NCBI GenBank assembly: GCA_003255025.1
Contig: QANY01003934.1
Coordinates: 1,302,001-1,366,000, forward strand
Length of the DNA: 64,000 bases
Reading direction: 5' to 3'
DNA from: Datisca glomerata
Lineage: Eukaryota; Streptophyta; Magnoliopsida; Cucurbitales; Datiscaceae
Position numbers and translations under genes: made by a program. Shown here in pieces: positions 11,467 through 22,289 of this stretch (its first letter is position 1; each line of letters begins with the position of its first letter). The notes beneath the pieces are model-generated. The model was not told where the DNA came from and did not search any database. It worked only from the letters and a program-made list of their open reading frames with translations.

Positions 11467-12915
11467 ATCTGGATAGAGAAGAAAAATAAGAAGCAATGGG
11501 TTAAGGGACATGAGGAAGCCAAGTGAAAGGGAGTCCAAACTTGAAGTTAGAAAGGATATAAAAGTTAAAGATTGCTATGTGGGAACAATTGTCTTAGATT
11601 TGGAGTTTACTTTCATTTCCTGTTTTTCCTTTTAATAAAATAATTATTTTCGCTTTTGTTACTTGACAAATATGAACTGTTTTTATTTTGAGAATAAACA
11701 TTAGACTTTTTTTGTTTAATTCTAAAAATGTTGGAAATTATTTTTACTCTAAAAGGCTTTACAAATTGTCATTGTATGCCATGATTTATCTTTTAATATC
11801 TGTATAAAGCACTAGGGACATATCTTATAAGAAAGTGTTGAAAATATTAGTTAAAGTATAGATTCTTTCTTCTCTAGATCTAGATGTTTTGAGAACTTAT
11901 GTGAATTGCGCAAGGCCTTATATTGCTCTCACTATAAAGATCTTTGGTGAACATTATCAAATCGTGGGTATGATTTTTTAGGTTGCAGCTAAGAAGATAA
12001 TGAGATATCTAGAGGACAATGACTTTTATACTTGTGTGTATATAAGCAAGTTGATAATCTCCAAATGATTAGGTATTCAAATTTTGATTTCAGTGGAGGC
12101 ACATATGACCTGAAGTTCAAATCAACAAACATTGTCTTGATGAGCTATTTCATGGAATATTAACTCTCAAACAGAGTTCTAATTAATAAAAAGTGGAAAT
12201 TTTGAGATAGAAATATAAAGCGTGGAGTCTTTTGTTTCTTTGAGTTAGTGGGAGTTTGATATGCTATTTTGAATTGTTTCAAGATTGATCTTGTTATCTA
12301 CAAATTTCTTGTTAATCTATATGTTTGATTAATATTGTTATTTATACTGATGATCATCATTGTTGTTAGCTATTTTGTGATGTCTTCAATGTTATATTTA
12401 TTTTTTAGATGTAACAATTGAAGGCATAAGGCTCGTTGGAGTCATATTATTTCACTTGCTAGGCATAAAAGTTATATGAGATTATACGATCTCATTGATA
12501 GGCATAAAGGTCATGTGAATTTGTTGATTATATTAGCCCGTTGGAGCTATGAATTTGACTTGCTTATTTGTTAAGCATAAAGGTATATGTGAAATTGAGG
12601 ACTGATAAGGAAGTGGTGATTATATTATGATCACATGTGAAATATCATTCCTTACTACACTACTAGACTTGTAATCCATGTCGATTTGATTGATAATATA
12701 TGTTATTGTGGACTAGTCACATGTCAATGAGAAAGATATATTGATTGCCATAGTCCAGTATTAAAGGTTGAAATGGACCAGATTGGTGGAGATGCTATCC
12801 AAGAACTATTATTTTAAATTGTGACCACATAAAGTATTTTTCATGTTATCAACCTGAGAGTCTTTTCAAAGTAACTAAATTATTTAAAAAAATTAATGTA
12901 GCCCAAGTGGGAGAA

Positions 12916-13390
12916 TGTTGGAAAATCTTAACGTGGACTTACATTATTGTTTTATTAGATTTGATTAAAACGGGTTTGATGGATAGTTCTTAGTCCGTTA
13001 AGGACCAGTTAAATAAGTGATCTCATGGTATTGGGCTTAACATCTCGTATTAAACAGTCTAGCTTGGCAGAGTAGTGTGGGCTATGTGTTTTACTGAAGC
13101 CCGTGATGGGAGGGCCCGGTAAAACCAAAGGTTAGCTAGACCCCCTTTCTAAACCCTATATATATATATGATGAATATGGAGGCTTTGCTTGCCTCATCA
13201 CAAGCTGCCATAAGGTAGATAAGAAGGTCTAGTCTTGTTGTATTGTATAACGATTATCGACGTCATGGATCAAACAGGTACACAATCATATTCTCTAATT
13301 TTATTTGGCGTTCTATTTTTATGTATGATTTAGTATGAATTATGTTTATAGGATTTCTTTGATTATTTAGAAATCTACGTAACTTTCTCA
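12916..13390 (+). repeat. 3' LTR of the copia relic
   Basis: It begins TGTTGGAAAA immediately after the tract AAGTGGGAGA. It contains a TATATATATATA promoter-like run near 13150 and ends, by a terminal CA, near 13390. The end is approximate. Confidence 0.6.
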
Positions 13391-13473
13391 ACCATTTAAT
13401 TTTTCCTGTAATAGATTTCAAGTAGGTACCAAAGTAGCCCTAAATTTAACCCACTTTAGTTAAGATGCGTTGG

Positions 13474-13753
13474 TGTTAAAGTCTTAGAGTCTAACTCAAC
13501 TCAAAAACTAACTTAAGAGTTGAGAGTTGCTATGAGCTTATATTCTTAACCCAATACTTATTCTCAGCCAATGTGTGATTATATGCCTGTCACGTGCATG
13601 CCGGTCTTTTGCCTGGTCTTTGTCACATGGAAAGGTAGTACGGCCCAGTCGTGCTTGAATTGGCTCTAATACCATGTTAACATCTTAGAACCTAACTCAA
13701 CTCAAAAGCTAACTTAAGAGTTCAAGATTGCTCTAACCTTATATTCGTAATCA
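13474..13753 (-). mobile_element. TRIM (terminal-repeat retrotransposon in miniature), 280 bp
   Basis: Two direct repeats of about 80 bp, 13474-13553 and 13675-13753, share TCTTAGA-CCTAACTCAACTCAAAA-CTAACTTAAGAG and ATATTC-TAA. Read on the minus strand, the right copy is the 5' LTR. It ends TTAACA and is followed at once by TGGTATTAGAGCCA (13674-13661), the initiator-Met tRNA primer site with one C-to-T change. A purine-rich stretch precedes the left copy. The internal domain is only about 120 bp and codes for nothing. No target-site duplication is evident. Confidence 0.8.
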
Positions 13754-13998
13754 AATATTTCTTCTGTGTGAGATTATTTCTTCAATAGTTGAAACTAATC
13801 AGCAATAAAGGAAGAATGACAGCAAAAAAATGTGAAACAACTCTATTATTTGGGAACTCATTGAGTTCGGAGCTGGAAGATAAAGTCATAAAGATATTAC
13901 ATATACTGCCAAACGAAGGGCAATTTATTCATTAGTACATGTACATCTTATATCATGTAAGAATGTACTTATGTATTTATATATACGTATATATGTAT

Positions 13999-16900
13999 CT
14001 AAAACGAAGGAAATTTTATCATTGGCTTACATCCATGACCAGACTTCATCTTGAACCATGGGCAACTAGTGAGTCTCAATCCCGATTTTTCCACACAGAA
14101 CCAAATCTCGTAGAGTTGATGATCACCATCCGTATTCTTATTGCAATAAATAATTGGAGCGTGCCCAATTTTATTGCTTACAACTCTTGTTATTTGGTCT
14201 ATTTCGTATAGATTGTCGTCTGGCCTGATTCCTGCAATGTTTTCTCAGAGTCAGTACGTATGGTAACAATCATTATTGAAAGCATATTAAGTAGCGTATA
14301 CATATATTTATGTTCAGTATTTTCTTGAGAACAAATATTTTTCATACATTAATTAAAGACTAGTATAAGAAATTGTAGTGCAGTGTACTACAGGAAATCA
14401 TAATGCAATATGAAGAATTCAAGAACTCAATTTTGTCTGGGTTATTAATGAGATTTGTGAATCTAGAATATATCATATCATAACAATATACGTAAACAGA
14501 TATCCAATTTGTATAACTGGAACTTGATCGCAAATTTTAAAGTCGAAGGTACAAAACTGCAGAAGAAGAATAACGGGTTTGATTACAACAACAGAAAAAA
14601 AATTAAGTCGATGGACCTTTTCAAAAACTAGCCTATAAATTATAAAAATTTATCACCAAGTGTTATTATAACATCTATGTTAAGCTCATGAATACAATAA
14701 TCCGAATTGATCATAATTAATTATGGTTGAAAATATTTACCTGCAACTTCGAGATTTTGAAGAAGTTTTATTTTAATTTTGAGGTCGAGAGCAGTCTTAA
14801 AGTATGCATACTGATCAAAATTAGAGCAAGTTCCAAATTTTGCCCAATTAGCCGACCAATTGGTTACACCATCATTGCTAGGGCAATCTAGTGATGGCCA
14901 ATGATCCACTAAACTGTCAGTTAGGTTAAATACCTATTACAAAGATAGGGTTAAGAATTATATGATTGAAATAATTGAGAAAATTTCTTGTTTATAAAAA
15001 ATACACAAAAATAGAATGTGTCAAAACGTCAGAATGTCTTAAAACATATGCTTCCGTCTACATAGACAAACCCTTTGTTTCTTCTTGGCGTGAGACCGTG
15101 TCCCAGATTGATGAACAGTGGGAATGACCTATGTTATAAATTTGGACAATATCTCCATTGGTACGAGACACTTTGGGTAGAGTTTGAAAGTAAAATAGTG
15201 TGGGCCTAGGCACAAAGCGCATAATATCATATTAATTACGTGTGGTACATTATCCCTACAAGTAGTATCAGAGCTATGATCAAGAGTTAGCCATGTGAAT
15301 GAAATCCACCAAAACCCAGTTGACTCCTGATAGATCTATGTTTTAGCTTAAAGTAGGTGGTGGTGCTCCAGTGCTTCAGGTAAGACGTGTCTCTCAATGC
15401 AATGGAGAGGAGTTGACCTGGATAGAACAAACTCTCAAGGATGATGGTGCTCTAGTGCTTCACTGAAGGCGTGTGGCCCAACGCAGTGAAGATGAGTTGG
15501 CCTCGATGTAAGGGGGATTCTTTCTAGTGTTATTTATTTTAGCAAGAATCCAACATTTCATCCGAGACCGAAGCATATTGATGCGAGATATCACTGGATA
15601 CGTGATAAATTAAATGAGAAGCAGTTCAAATTCAGAAAATCCATAATATGATAACGGGTTAGACATAATTACCAAAACTTTACCTAATTTCGGCTATGAT
15701 GTTTTGGACATTTAATGGCCCATCGGCAAGGGTTTTCACTCTATTTTCAAGTCATTCTCCTAATACATTCTTAGAAGAACACATTCTTGCTACCTAGTTG
15801 ACAACATATCTTGTTCTTATTGTCTCGATAATTTGAGGGTGTATCCATGGATTTATTGTGCTAATTTCTCAGCCATCTCTACAATTGTGATTTGATTACC
15901 CATTTATGTAGCGAGATTTATTTTAGTGTAACTTTAATTATTGGGGAGATAGATTAGTTATTAGAATCGGTGTAGTACCTCTAGTTTTATCAAGAGAAGT
16001 ACTTGTTGTAACTGGCCTATTACATTTATAATGGAAGATATTGCTATGAGTTTGTCTCGTCGATTTATGAGTTGAGACTTTCTCTCACACATATAAACTG
16101 ACCACCAGTTCCTTCCACAATCGATGTGAGATAACTCTGATAGTCTCTCCCGTCACATATCGGATCCAAAGTCGAATAACCATCGACTCGCTCTACCCAG
16201 ATTCACCATATATCAGGCCATCAGTCGAATGACCGTCGACTCGTTTTGTTCAGATTCAGCCCATGAGATGAATTACCGTGACTCGCTTCACCCAGATTAA
16301 CCAAGCATTAGGTCGTGAGTCAGAAATCCACCACTCACTTCACCTGAGTTTGGGCTGGAGACTCGTTGACTAAATCTGGACCTGACTGTAATACAAGTAT
16401 TGTCTAATATGAGGTTTTCTCAACCCCTCAAGCTAGCTTTCGGGTTTGTAAAGACTCAATACCACCCAATAGTGTTTAACTTGCACAGATAGTCTCTCTA
16501 GTTTCATTGTGATCAAATACACACATTCATTGTACATTTTTCCAAAATTCCCTATATTGCCCCTTGTTTTAGAAATTATACTAATAGATTATTATTTATC
16601 ATATTACTAATGTTTTGAAAGTGACCTCAGACTTTAATGGTTCTCTTGAAAAAACGATTGGTTTCTTAAGGATGAATATAATATCAAGCTTATTTTTACT
16701 ATAGATGACATTTTTAGGTGGTAAGACTATTACTTTTCAATAGAGTACTAATAATAACTAATTGGTTCTCTGTTTATACAAAAAAACAAAAAAAAAAGGT
16801 TATGGGTAGGGAAAGTACCTCAATTAAACTGAAAACGCTATTAGGATTACAATCGGTAGGATTTTCTCCATAATGACTCATAGGTTGAAATTTACTAATG

Positions 16901-17975
16901 ATAAAATCAGTTTTGGGTTTTCCTGTGAGGGGGTAGCAACAGTCTTCGGTTGTATTGGGACGTGACCCGGGCCACTATAATGAAAAACAAATTTTCATTT
17001 AACTAGTCAGTACATACCGTATTATATGTGTAAATGAATTTATTATATTTATAATTATAATTATTATTTATTTTTTATGTTGTGTTTATGTAATTTTAAA
17101 AAAATATTTAACACCATTTATATTTTGAATTTATATGAGTAAGATAAAAAAAATGTTATATTGATGTTATTTACTGATATATTATTATTCAACCAAGCTG
17201 TGTCACATGTATATTTTTAGAAAAATAAATAGAATATAGTAAAATGTGCTCTCAAAATTTAAAAGAAAAAGTGACGTCATTAGAATTAAATGATCCATTT
17301 CATGTTTTATTTTTTAACTTTTTAACTTTTCATTTATATTGTAAATTTTATTCGTAAATTTTGGGTAACTATATTTATGTAACATATTCATTACACTAAC
17401 ATATAAAATATAGCATAAACGAAGTTTCTTAATGTGTGTTATAGTTGAATTATATTTTAAATTCTATTATTTATGTTTTATAGAGATAATTTACTTTTAC
17501 TCTATATTAAAAAATATTTAGTACAAAGTTGAGTTTTCGCTATATAACTTCTCAATGATTTGCTACAATTCATTCAAATTATCAATTAAAATTAACTTAA
17601 AATTATATATTAATTAGTTTTTTTAATTCATTAAATGGATGAACAGATTTTGAAATTAATGCATACTTGATCACTTTTTTATAATTTTAAAAATAACAAA
17701 TTATTAAATTTTATAAATAACTTATAAGATTATTTTGGGTAATGTATAAATAATAGGTGAACAAAATTATTCAAAAGTGATTCTTATCCCCTCTCCACTT
17801 TTAATACATTATAGATATAGATTAATATTTAGTGACATAACAGGATCAATAAGAAAATTAATTGATCACAACGTACCTGTAGGCTGAAGTAAAAGGAATC
17901 AAAGTTCCCAAGACAATCTCTTATAAGACGATGTATGATCAGCAGTTGAATTAAAACCAAAAGGCCAGATTTCAT
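13999..17975 (-). CDS. Secreted T2 ribonuclease / S-RNase-like protein, catalytic residues lost (226 aa, 4 exons)
   Basis: Exons on the minus strand are 17975-17877, 16974-16819, 14933-14741 and 14231-13999. All introns are GT-AG, and the total of 681 nt gives 226 residues and a TAG. Residues 1-21 form a signal peptide (LLVLIQLLII core). The mature part has the T2 landmarks FDSFYFSLQWPGS, DCCYP, HWPSLDC, FGTCSNF, PIIYCN, EIWFCVEKSG and the closing IKFP, with the usual cysteines. Active-site block I (normally IHGLWP) reads ISKFQP, so the catalytic His is Ser60. Block II (normally HEWxKHGTC) reads ANWAKFGTC, with Ala113, Asn114 and Phe118 in place of His, Glu and His. RNA cleavage is therefore unlikely. 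N40-T-T and N88-L-T are possible glycosylation sites. The length fits class III (S-RNase) proteins. The role is unknown; binding of RNA, sugar or a partner protein is inference. Confidence 0.9.
15100..15530 (+). mobile_element. TRIM/copia LTR remnant within intron 2 of the RNase-like gene
   Basis: A sequence starting near GTGTCCCAGATTGATGAACAG leads to TAGTATCAGAGCT at 15263-15275, an initiator-Met tRNA primer site. Downstream, two diverged 83-bp units start at about 15361 and 15444 (GGTGCTC-AGTGCTTCA). They are followed by a tract GTAAGGGGGAT that looks like a polypurine tract. The order LTR, primer site, short internal part and purine tract fits a TRIM. A full 3' LTR was not made out. It lies inside the intron and does not touch an exon. 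Confidence 0.55.
16155..16335 (+). repeat. Diverged tandem repeats in intron 2 of the RNase-like gene
   Basis: The phrase CGA-TGACCGTCGACTCG followed by CAGATTCA or CAGATTAACC recurs about three times at roughly 60-bp spacing (near 16178, 16230 and 16277). No coding function was seen. It may be old retroelement debris in the intron. Confidence 0.5.
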
Positions 17976-18085
17976 CTTTCTTTTGTTTGCTTGGTTTAGC
18001 TATGAAGAAGTTTTGGAGATCTAGAAGTAACGTGATTTTTTTATTGAAACTAAAAGTAACGTGATTTGTATGTTGAATATTATTG

Positions 18086-18094
18086 TATTTATAG
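18086..18094 (-). promoter_or_regulatory. TATA box of the first T2 RNase-like gene
   Basis: CTATAAATA on the minus strand lies about 110 bp upstream of the start codon at 17975. The surrounding sequence (TATTTATAGG, AGAAT, TTAAAT on the + strand) resembles that at 57199-57220 upstream of the second paralog, which supports a shared promoter. Confidence 0.6.
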
Positions 18095-18099
18095 GGCAG

Positions 18100-19300
18100 A
18101 ATGTTAAATCATTTATTAAATAATAAAGAAGTGGTCCAATAGCATCGTTTACATACATGTAATTAGCCAATCATGATGCAGAATCGCGTATCTCATCTTC
18201 TGCTATTGCATGGGAATTGCGATTCTCTACATTTTATTTGGAAAAAGACCCCCTCCCAATAGGAAGGGATCTGTTGGGTTTCTTTTTGTCCTTTTGTTAA
18301 AGAATATATGTGAACCATCTATTTTTATAATAGATACTTTAGATTTAACAGAATTCTCTTCCGTTCACGAACAAACAAGAGAGAACCCTGATTCAATTTA
18401 TTTAACCTTTAATATTACCCCTTCATTTAATTGATGATAGTGCATTATAAAGACATCAAAGTTAAATTAATTGAGAAAGCATATTGATAAAGCAAAACTA
18501 TTGCTATATACGGAAGAAAATGAGAAATATCTTAGAGATTGCTTAAGTTAATTATTTAGCTCCTTCGACAGAAAAAATATATTTGGTTAGCTATTGCCTA
18601 CTGGTTTAATATATATATATATATAATTTTTTTTTAACTAATCAAAAGGTTTAGCGTGCTTGGTAATTTTCTGTATGTTTGTGTACGCTACATTTAGATC
18701 TACGAAATTAATAAGGAAAAAAAAGAGAGGAAATTTTACTATCAAGAAAACAAAGAAAATAAAGTTTCTCTTTATTAAAGGTAAATGTATTATCATTTAG
18801 AAAAAAATAAGTACAGAAAGCAAAGAATTCTCAGGTTCGAACAACTCCAAAGAGCAAAAGTTAGAAACGAGAAACCTAGAGACCAGAACATGAAGGTAGT
18901 ACTATTTCATGGCTACAACAAAATTAAACAACGGGTAGATTCCCAAGTGCAGCTTTATGTTTTTGCTTGCACTTAGGAAGAGGCTTCCTAGCAACGAGGG
19001 ATAATTATATACGGGGAGAAATATTTTTTAACGTAAATTTTTACATGAATATTATAGAACACTACTTGACATTTTTGGAAAGACAAGAGATAGGTAGTCT
19101 AGTCGTATCAACCTTGTGGAAATGGGTATTAGACCAGAATTAGCATCAAAAGTTGATGGAAAAAAGAGCAGTTCTACCCTCAGCTTGTTGCAAATTATCA
19201 TGAGCAGAGAAGAAGAAACTGTGCATTACATTGGCAAACATAAAACTTCCTGAAGAATACTGATCAAATTTTCAAAATCTGATTTCTTTGAAAGATCTTA
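18100..19300. other. Intergenic, nothing recognised
   Basis: AT-rich sequence with a short (TA)n run at about 18609-18624. Open frames at 18210-18434 and 18785-18976 are short and show no recognisable family. Confidence 0.4.
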
Positions 19301-19319
19301 ATCTGAATGGGCTGAAATC

Positions 19320-20720
19320 TCATGATTGTCATACATTAATACATCACATACTTCCCGTGACAATACATGGATTATTACCATATCATGTAAGGTAAACCAT
19401 CACCAAACTTTATTCATTCTTTAATATAATTTGTAGTAAGGTTATAGATGTTATACAACTAGATATGCTACAAAAAGAAATCATTGTGACTTTATTTATT
19501 CTTGAAAAAAATGTCCTCCCACATTCTTCACTATTATGGTTCATCTCACTGTGCACCTTGTTAGAGGGGTACACCTTTCTGGACCAGTTTACTTGTGGTG
19601 GATGTATCCATTTGAATGATATACGAAAGTGTTAAAGGGTTATGTAAAAAATCACAATCGTCCAGAGAGTTGCATTTGTGAGTGTTAAATTGTTGAAAAA
19701 GCTGTAGAGTTTTACACTGAATATCTGGGAGTTAAATCAATTGAAGTTCCATGCTCAGATGATGGTTTAAAAGATTGAAAGCATTTATCAAGTGGCCGTG
19801 TAGAAAGAATTGATCACAAACAATGGAAGCAAGCACATCATTACGTATGAGAAAATACCAATGAAGTTCAACTATATCTGGTAAGTAAAATAATATCAAT
19901 CTTTTATTTTTTATTATGCTCATTATTTTTTATAATGCTTCTTTATTTCATATTCTATTTGAATTTTTGTTTCTGGCTGTTATATATGCAACATATGAAT
20001 TTCATGAGGAAGAAGCATCCTAGCAGATCAAGGAGACATAAATAGCCACAAGATGATGAATACAACTGGACATTTATTTATTGGCTTTGTGATTAGGTAA
20101 CTTAAGTGATAACGATATATATTCAGACTTGTAAATTTATAAAATACTTAATCATGAGTTGTTACTGTAGGTTTCAAATGATATTGATGTCTCTATCAAT
20201 GTATCAAATACACGGAGGTGGATAGTACACGGCTCATCTAATGAGGTAGTCAAATGTTTTGATTTCACCATAAATGGCTATAGATGTCATACAAAATATC
20301 GTGATAACGATTGATATTGCCATAACAGTGGAGTTAGTGTAGTGGCAAATATAATGCAAATTGCAAGTGCTAAGAAGGATAACAATCTTATATATTCAGA
20401 TTTGCCTTTTTATGGTGTGTGATTCAAGAGAACTTGGAGCTTAATTACAATATGTTTAGGCTTTTGATATTTAAATGTGACTGAGTTGAGAACAGTAATG
20501 AGATCAAAGTTGATGATCTTGGATTTACATTAGTTGATCTTACGAGATTAGGTCACAAAAATGATCTTTTCATTTTCACTTCGCAAGTAAAATAATTTTT
20601 TATGTCGAAGATCCACAAGATCCAAGATGATCAGTTGTCTTATCTTCCACTCAAAGAGTCGTAAAAGTAGTAATGATGATGATTTAGGCGATACATTGTT
20701 AGATTATTATTTTTTTACAA
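19320..20720 (+). pseudogene. CACTA (En/Spm) transposase relic, TNP2-type with DUF4218 and DUF4216 regions
   Basis: Translated across frame breaks, 19300-19400 gives LKSHDCHTLIHHILPVTIHG, the well-known start of the DUF4218 region of plant CACTA transposases. About 19540-19780 gives GPVYLWWMYPFE and KVLKGYVKNHNRPESCI from the same region. About 20210-20600 gives WIVHGSSNEVVKCFDFTING and GYRCHTKYRDN, then a VVANIMQIASAKKD stretch, as in DUF4216. Stops and frameshifts are frequent, so it is long dead. The element would have been mobilised by binding of its transposase to terminal repeats. Confidence 0.75.
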
Positions 20721-21309
20721 AAAAAGGCCTACTATTGAAACATTCGACGTAGATGGTGAAAACGATGATACTTATGTTCTATCAAATGGTGAAGGCACTG
20801 TGATTATTGAAGGTAGTACATGTAATTATGTTTTATAGTAAGTATGATATTGGTGTGTTTATGTTTTGTTTAACTTTGTATTCTTTTATTCAGGAGTAAA
20901 ACTAACAATCTATAACACAACATATGAGTGGATAAAAGAAGTAGTAAATATCAAGTCACCGAACATGTACGTATGATAAATACTCTTTTACTTTACTTTA
21001 TAATTTAGTAAATTCATCGGTTAAATTTTGACTTTGTTTTTGTGCAGGTTCAACAACTAAGAAGAATAATATTGGAGAACCTAGAACAACGAAAAAGAAA
21101 GAATCAAAGTTCATTAGCTTCAAGGTTTTTATAATTAACTTCGGCATTTATTATTTTTAGTCTACAATGTTAAATTTTTAAAGATAATCATATTGTTTGT
21201 AATGAAGAATTATATTGTCTGTTGAGATATTTGTATTATTTTCTGTTTCGTTTATTGTGTAATTTCATTAGGTTGGCTTAATGATTCAGTAGTAAATTAA
21301 AAAATATTA

Positions 21310-21706
21310 CATGATATGGTGACGGTTCGTAGACCAACCGTCTTCAATAATGAATCATAAATAACGAAGGTAGTCTAGCCACCGTCGTCAATAAAGCTTG
21401 ATATAAAATCGTCATCCCCCAACTAATTCACGACAGGTGGACTAGCCACCGTGTCTTAAATCCATGACAATTATTCTAATAACAATCGTGTGTTTGCTCC
21501 TCTATGCACCCAATCCATAAAAATGTCACCCTTCGTCTATGTAAGGTAGGGACAGTGGTTCCTAGACCAACTGTCGTCTCCAACCCACCGTCATCAATAG
21601 TATTTTATTTTTTATGATGACCTTTAAGATGGCAGGTCGTGAACCGTCGTGTATAGTTTTTAACGATGGAAAATCTCCACAGTTAAAAAACAATTTTGTA
21701 GTAGTG
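21310..21706 (+). mobile_element. 3' end of the CACTA element: subterminal repeats and terminal inverted repeat
   Basis: TTTTGTAGTAGTG at 21694-21706 is the reverse complement of the CACTA terminus CACTACTACAAAA. The 390 bp before it hold repeated motifs of the form GACGGTT-GTAGACCAACCGTC (near 21322), GGTAGTCTAGCCACCGTCGTC (21369), GGTGGACTAGCCACCGTG (21436) and CAGTGGTTCCTAGACCAACTGTCG (21552). Several are inverted repeats. Such subterminal motifs bind transposase in En/Spm elements. The left terminus was not found. Confidence 0.75.
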
Positions 21707-22289
21707 ACCCTTACTAATTTATGCAATTTTTTACTTGTCCTTCATAGCAGTTAATGATATTAACAAATAAATTATTAACAAACAACTTTATACTTAAATT
21801 TAATTGTGACAAGATGTATGAAATGAATTACAAGTGGCGTGAGAAAAACCAAAAAAGAATCGAATGAAAATTTAGTTAAAACATTCATTCGTTTGAAGCA
21901 ACCACACATATTTTGAACAAAATCTATTATATTTTATGAATTAAACAAACAACAACGATGTCTTAATTTCTTTTTGTTCATATATTTAGTAATTTTCATC
22001 TTTTAGAATATTATATTAACATAATATTTACTGTTTAGTTTAGAGCGTGCAGTCTAACTTTTTAGAAATGATCATATTAAAAATATTTTTTCCAAGAATG
22101 TATCGTAATTATAATTTAATATGCCCATTAAAAATATAATTTATACTTTTTAGAAATCTACTTTATGTTTGATTGAAATCTAGTTCTGAAATCTAAATTA
22201 TGTTCTAGATAATTTTTGTTTCAAAATATATTTGGTTTAGATTTTCTGTATGATTTTTTTAAATATGGTTATTGACTATAAAATCTGGT
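21707..22289. other. Intergenic, AT-rich, nothing recognised
   Basis: The stretch between the CACTA terminus and the MULE fragment is very AT-rich and shows no coding similarity on either strand. Confidence 0.35.

Larger units (their letters stand above)
10546..13390 (+). mobile_element. Internally deleted Ty1/copia retrotransposon
   Basis: A copia gag with one zinc knuckle is followed at about 11980-12115 by an RNase H relic (VAAKKIMRYL, then DNLQMIRYSNFDFSGG in a shifted frame). A purine tract (AAGTGGGAGA) and a 3' LTR starting at 12916 come next. Protease, integrase and most of RT are missing. The 5' LTR is not recognisable and may have been lost where the Ogre element ends at 10545. Confidence 0.75.

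Noticed and set aside
13939..14211. 90-residue + strand open frame
   Set aside because: It is the antisense shadow of exon 4 of the minus-strand T2 RNase-like gene, whose translation carries the family motifs.
16819..16974. Reading the RNase-like exon 2 as a stand-alone pseudogene fragment
   Set aside because: Its ends are correct GT-AG sites with phases that join exons 1 and 3 into one open frame.
13999..17975. Calling the gene an active S-RNase
   Set aside because: Both catalytic histidines and the glutamate are replaced, so the active-enzyme label is not supported.
18210..18434. 74-residue open frame
   Set aside because: No recognisable motif and no splice or promoter context.
18609..18624. 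(TA)n run as a replication origin or regulatory site
   Set aside because: Simple microsatellite in AT-rich DNA with nothing else to support a function.
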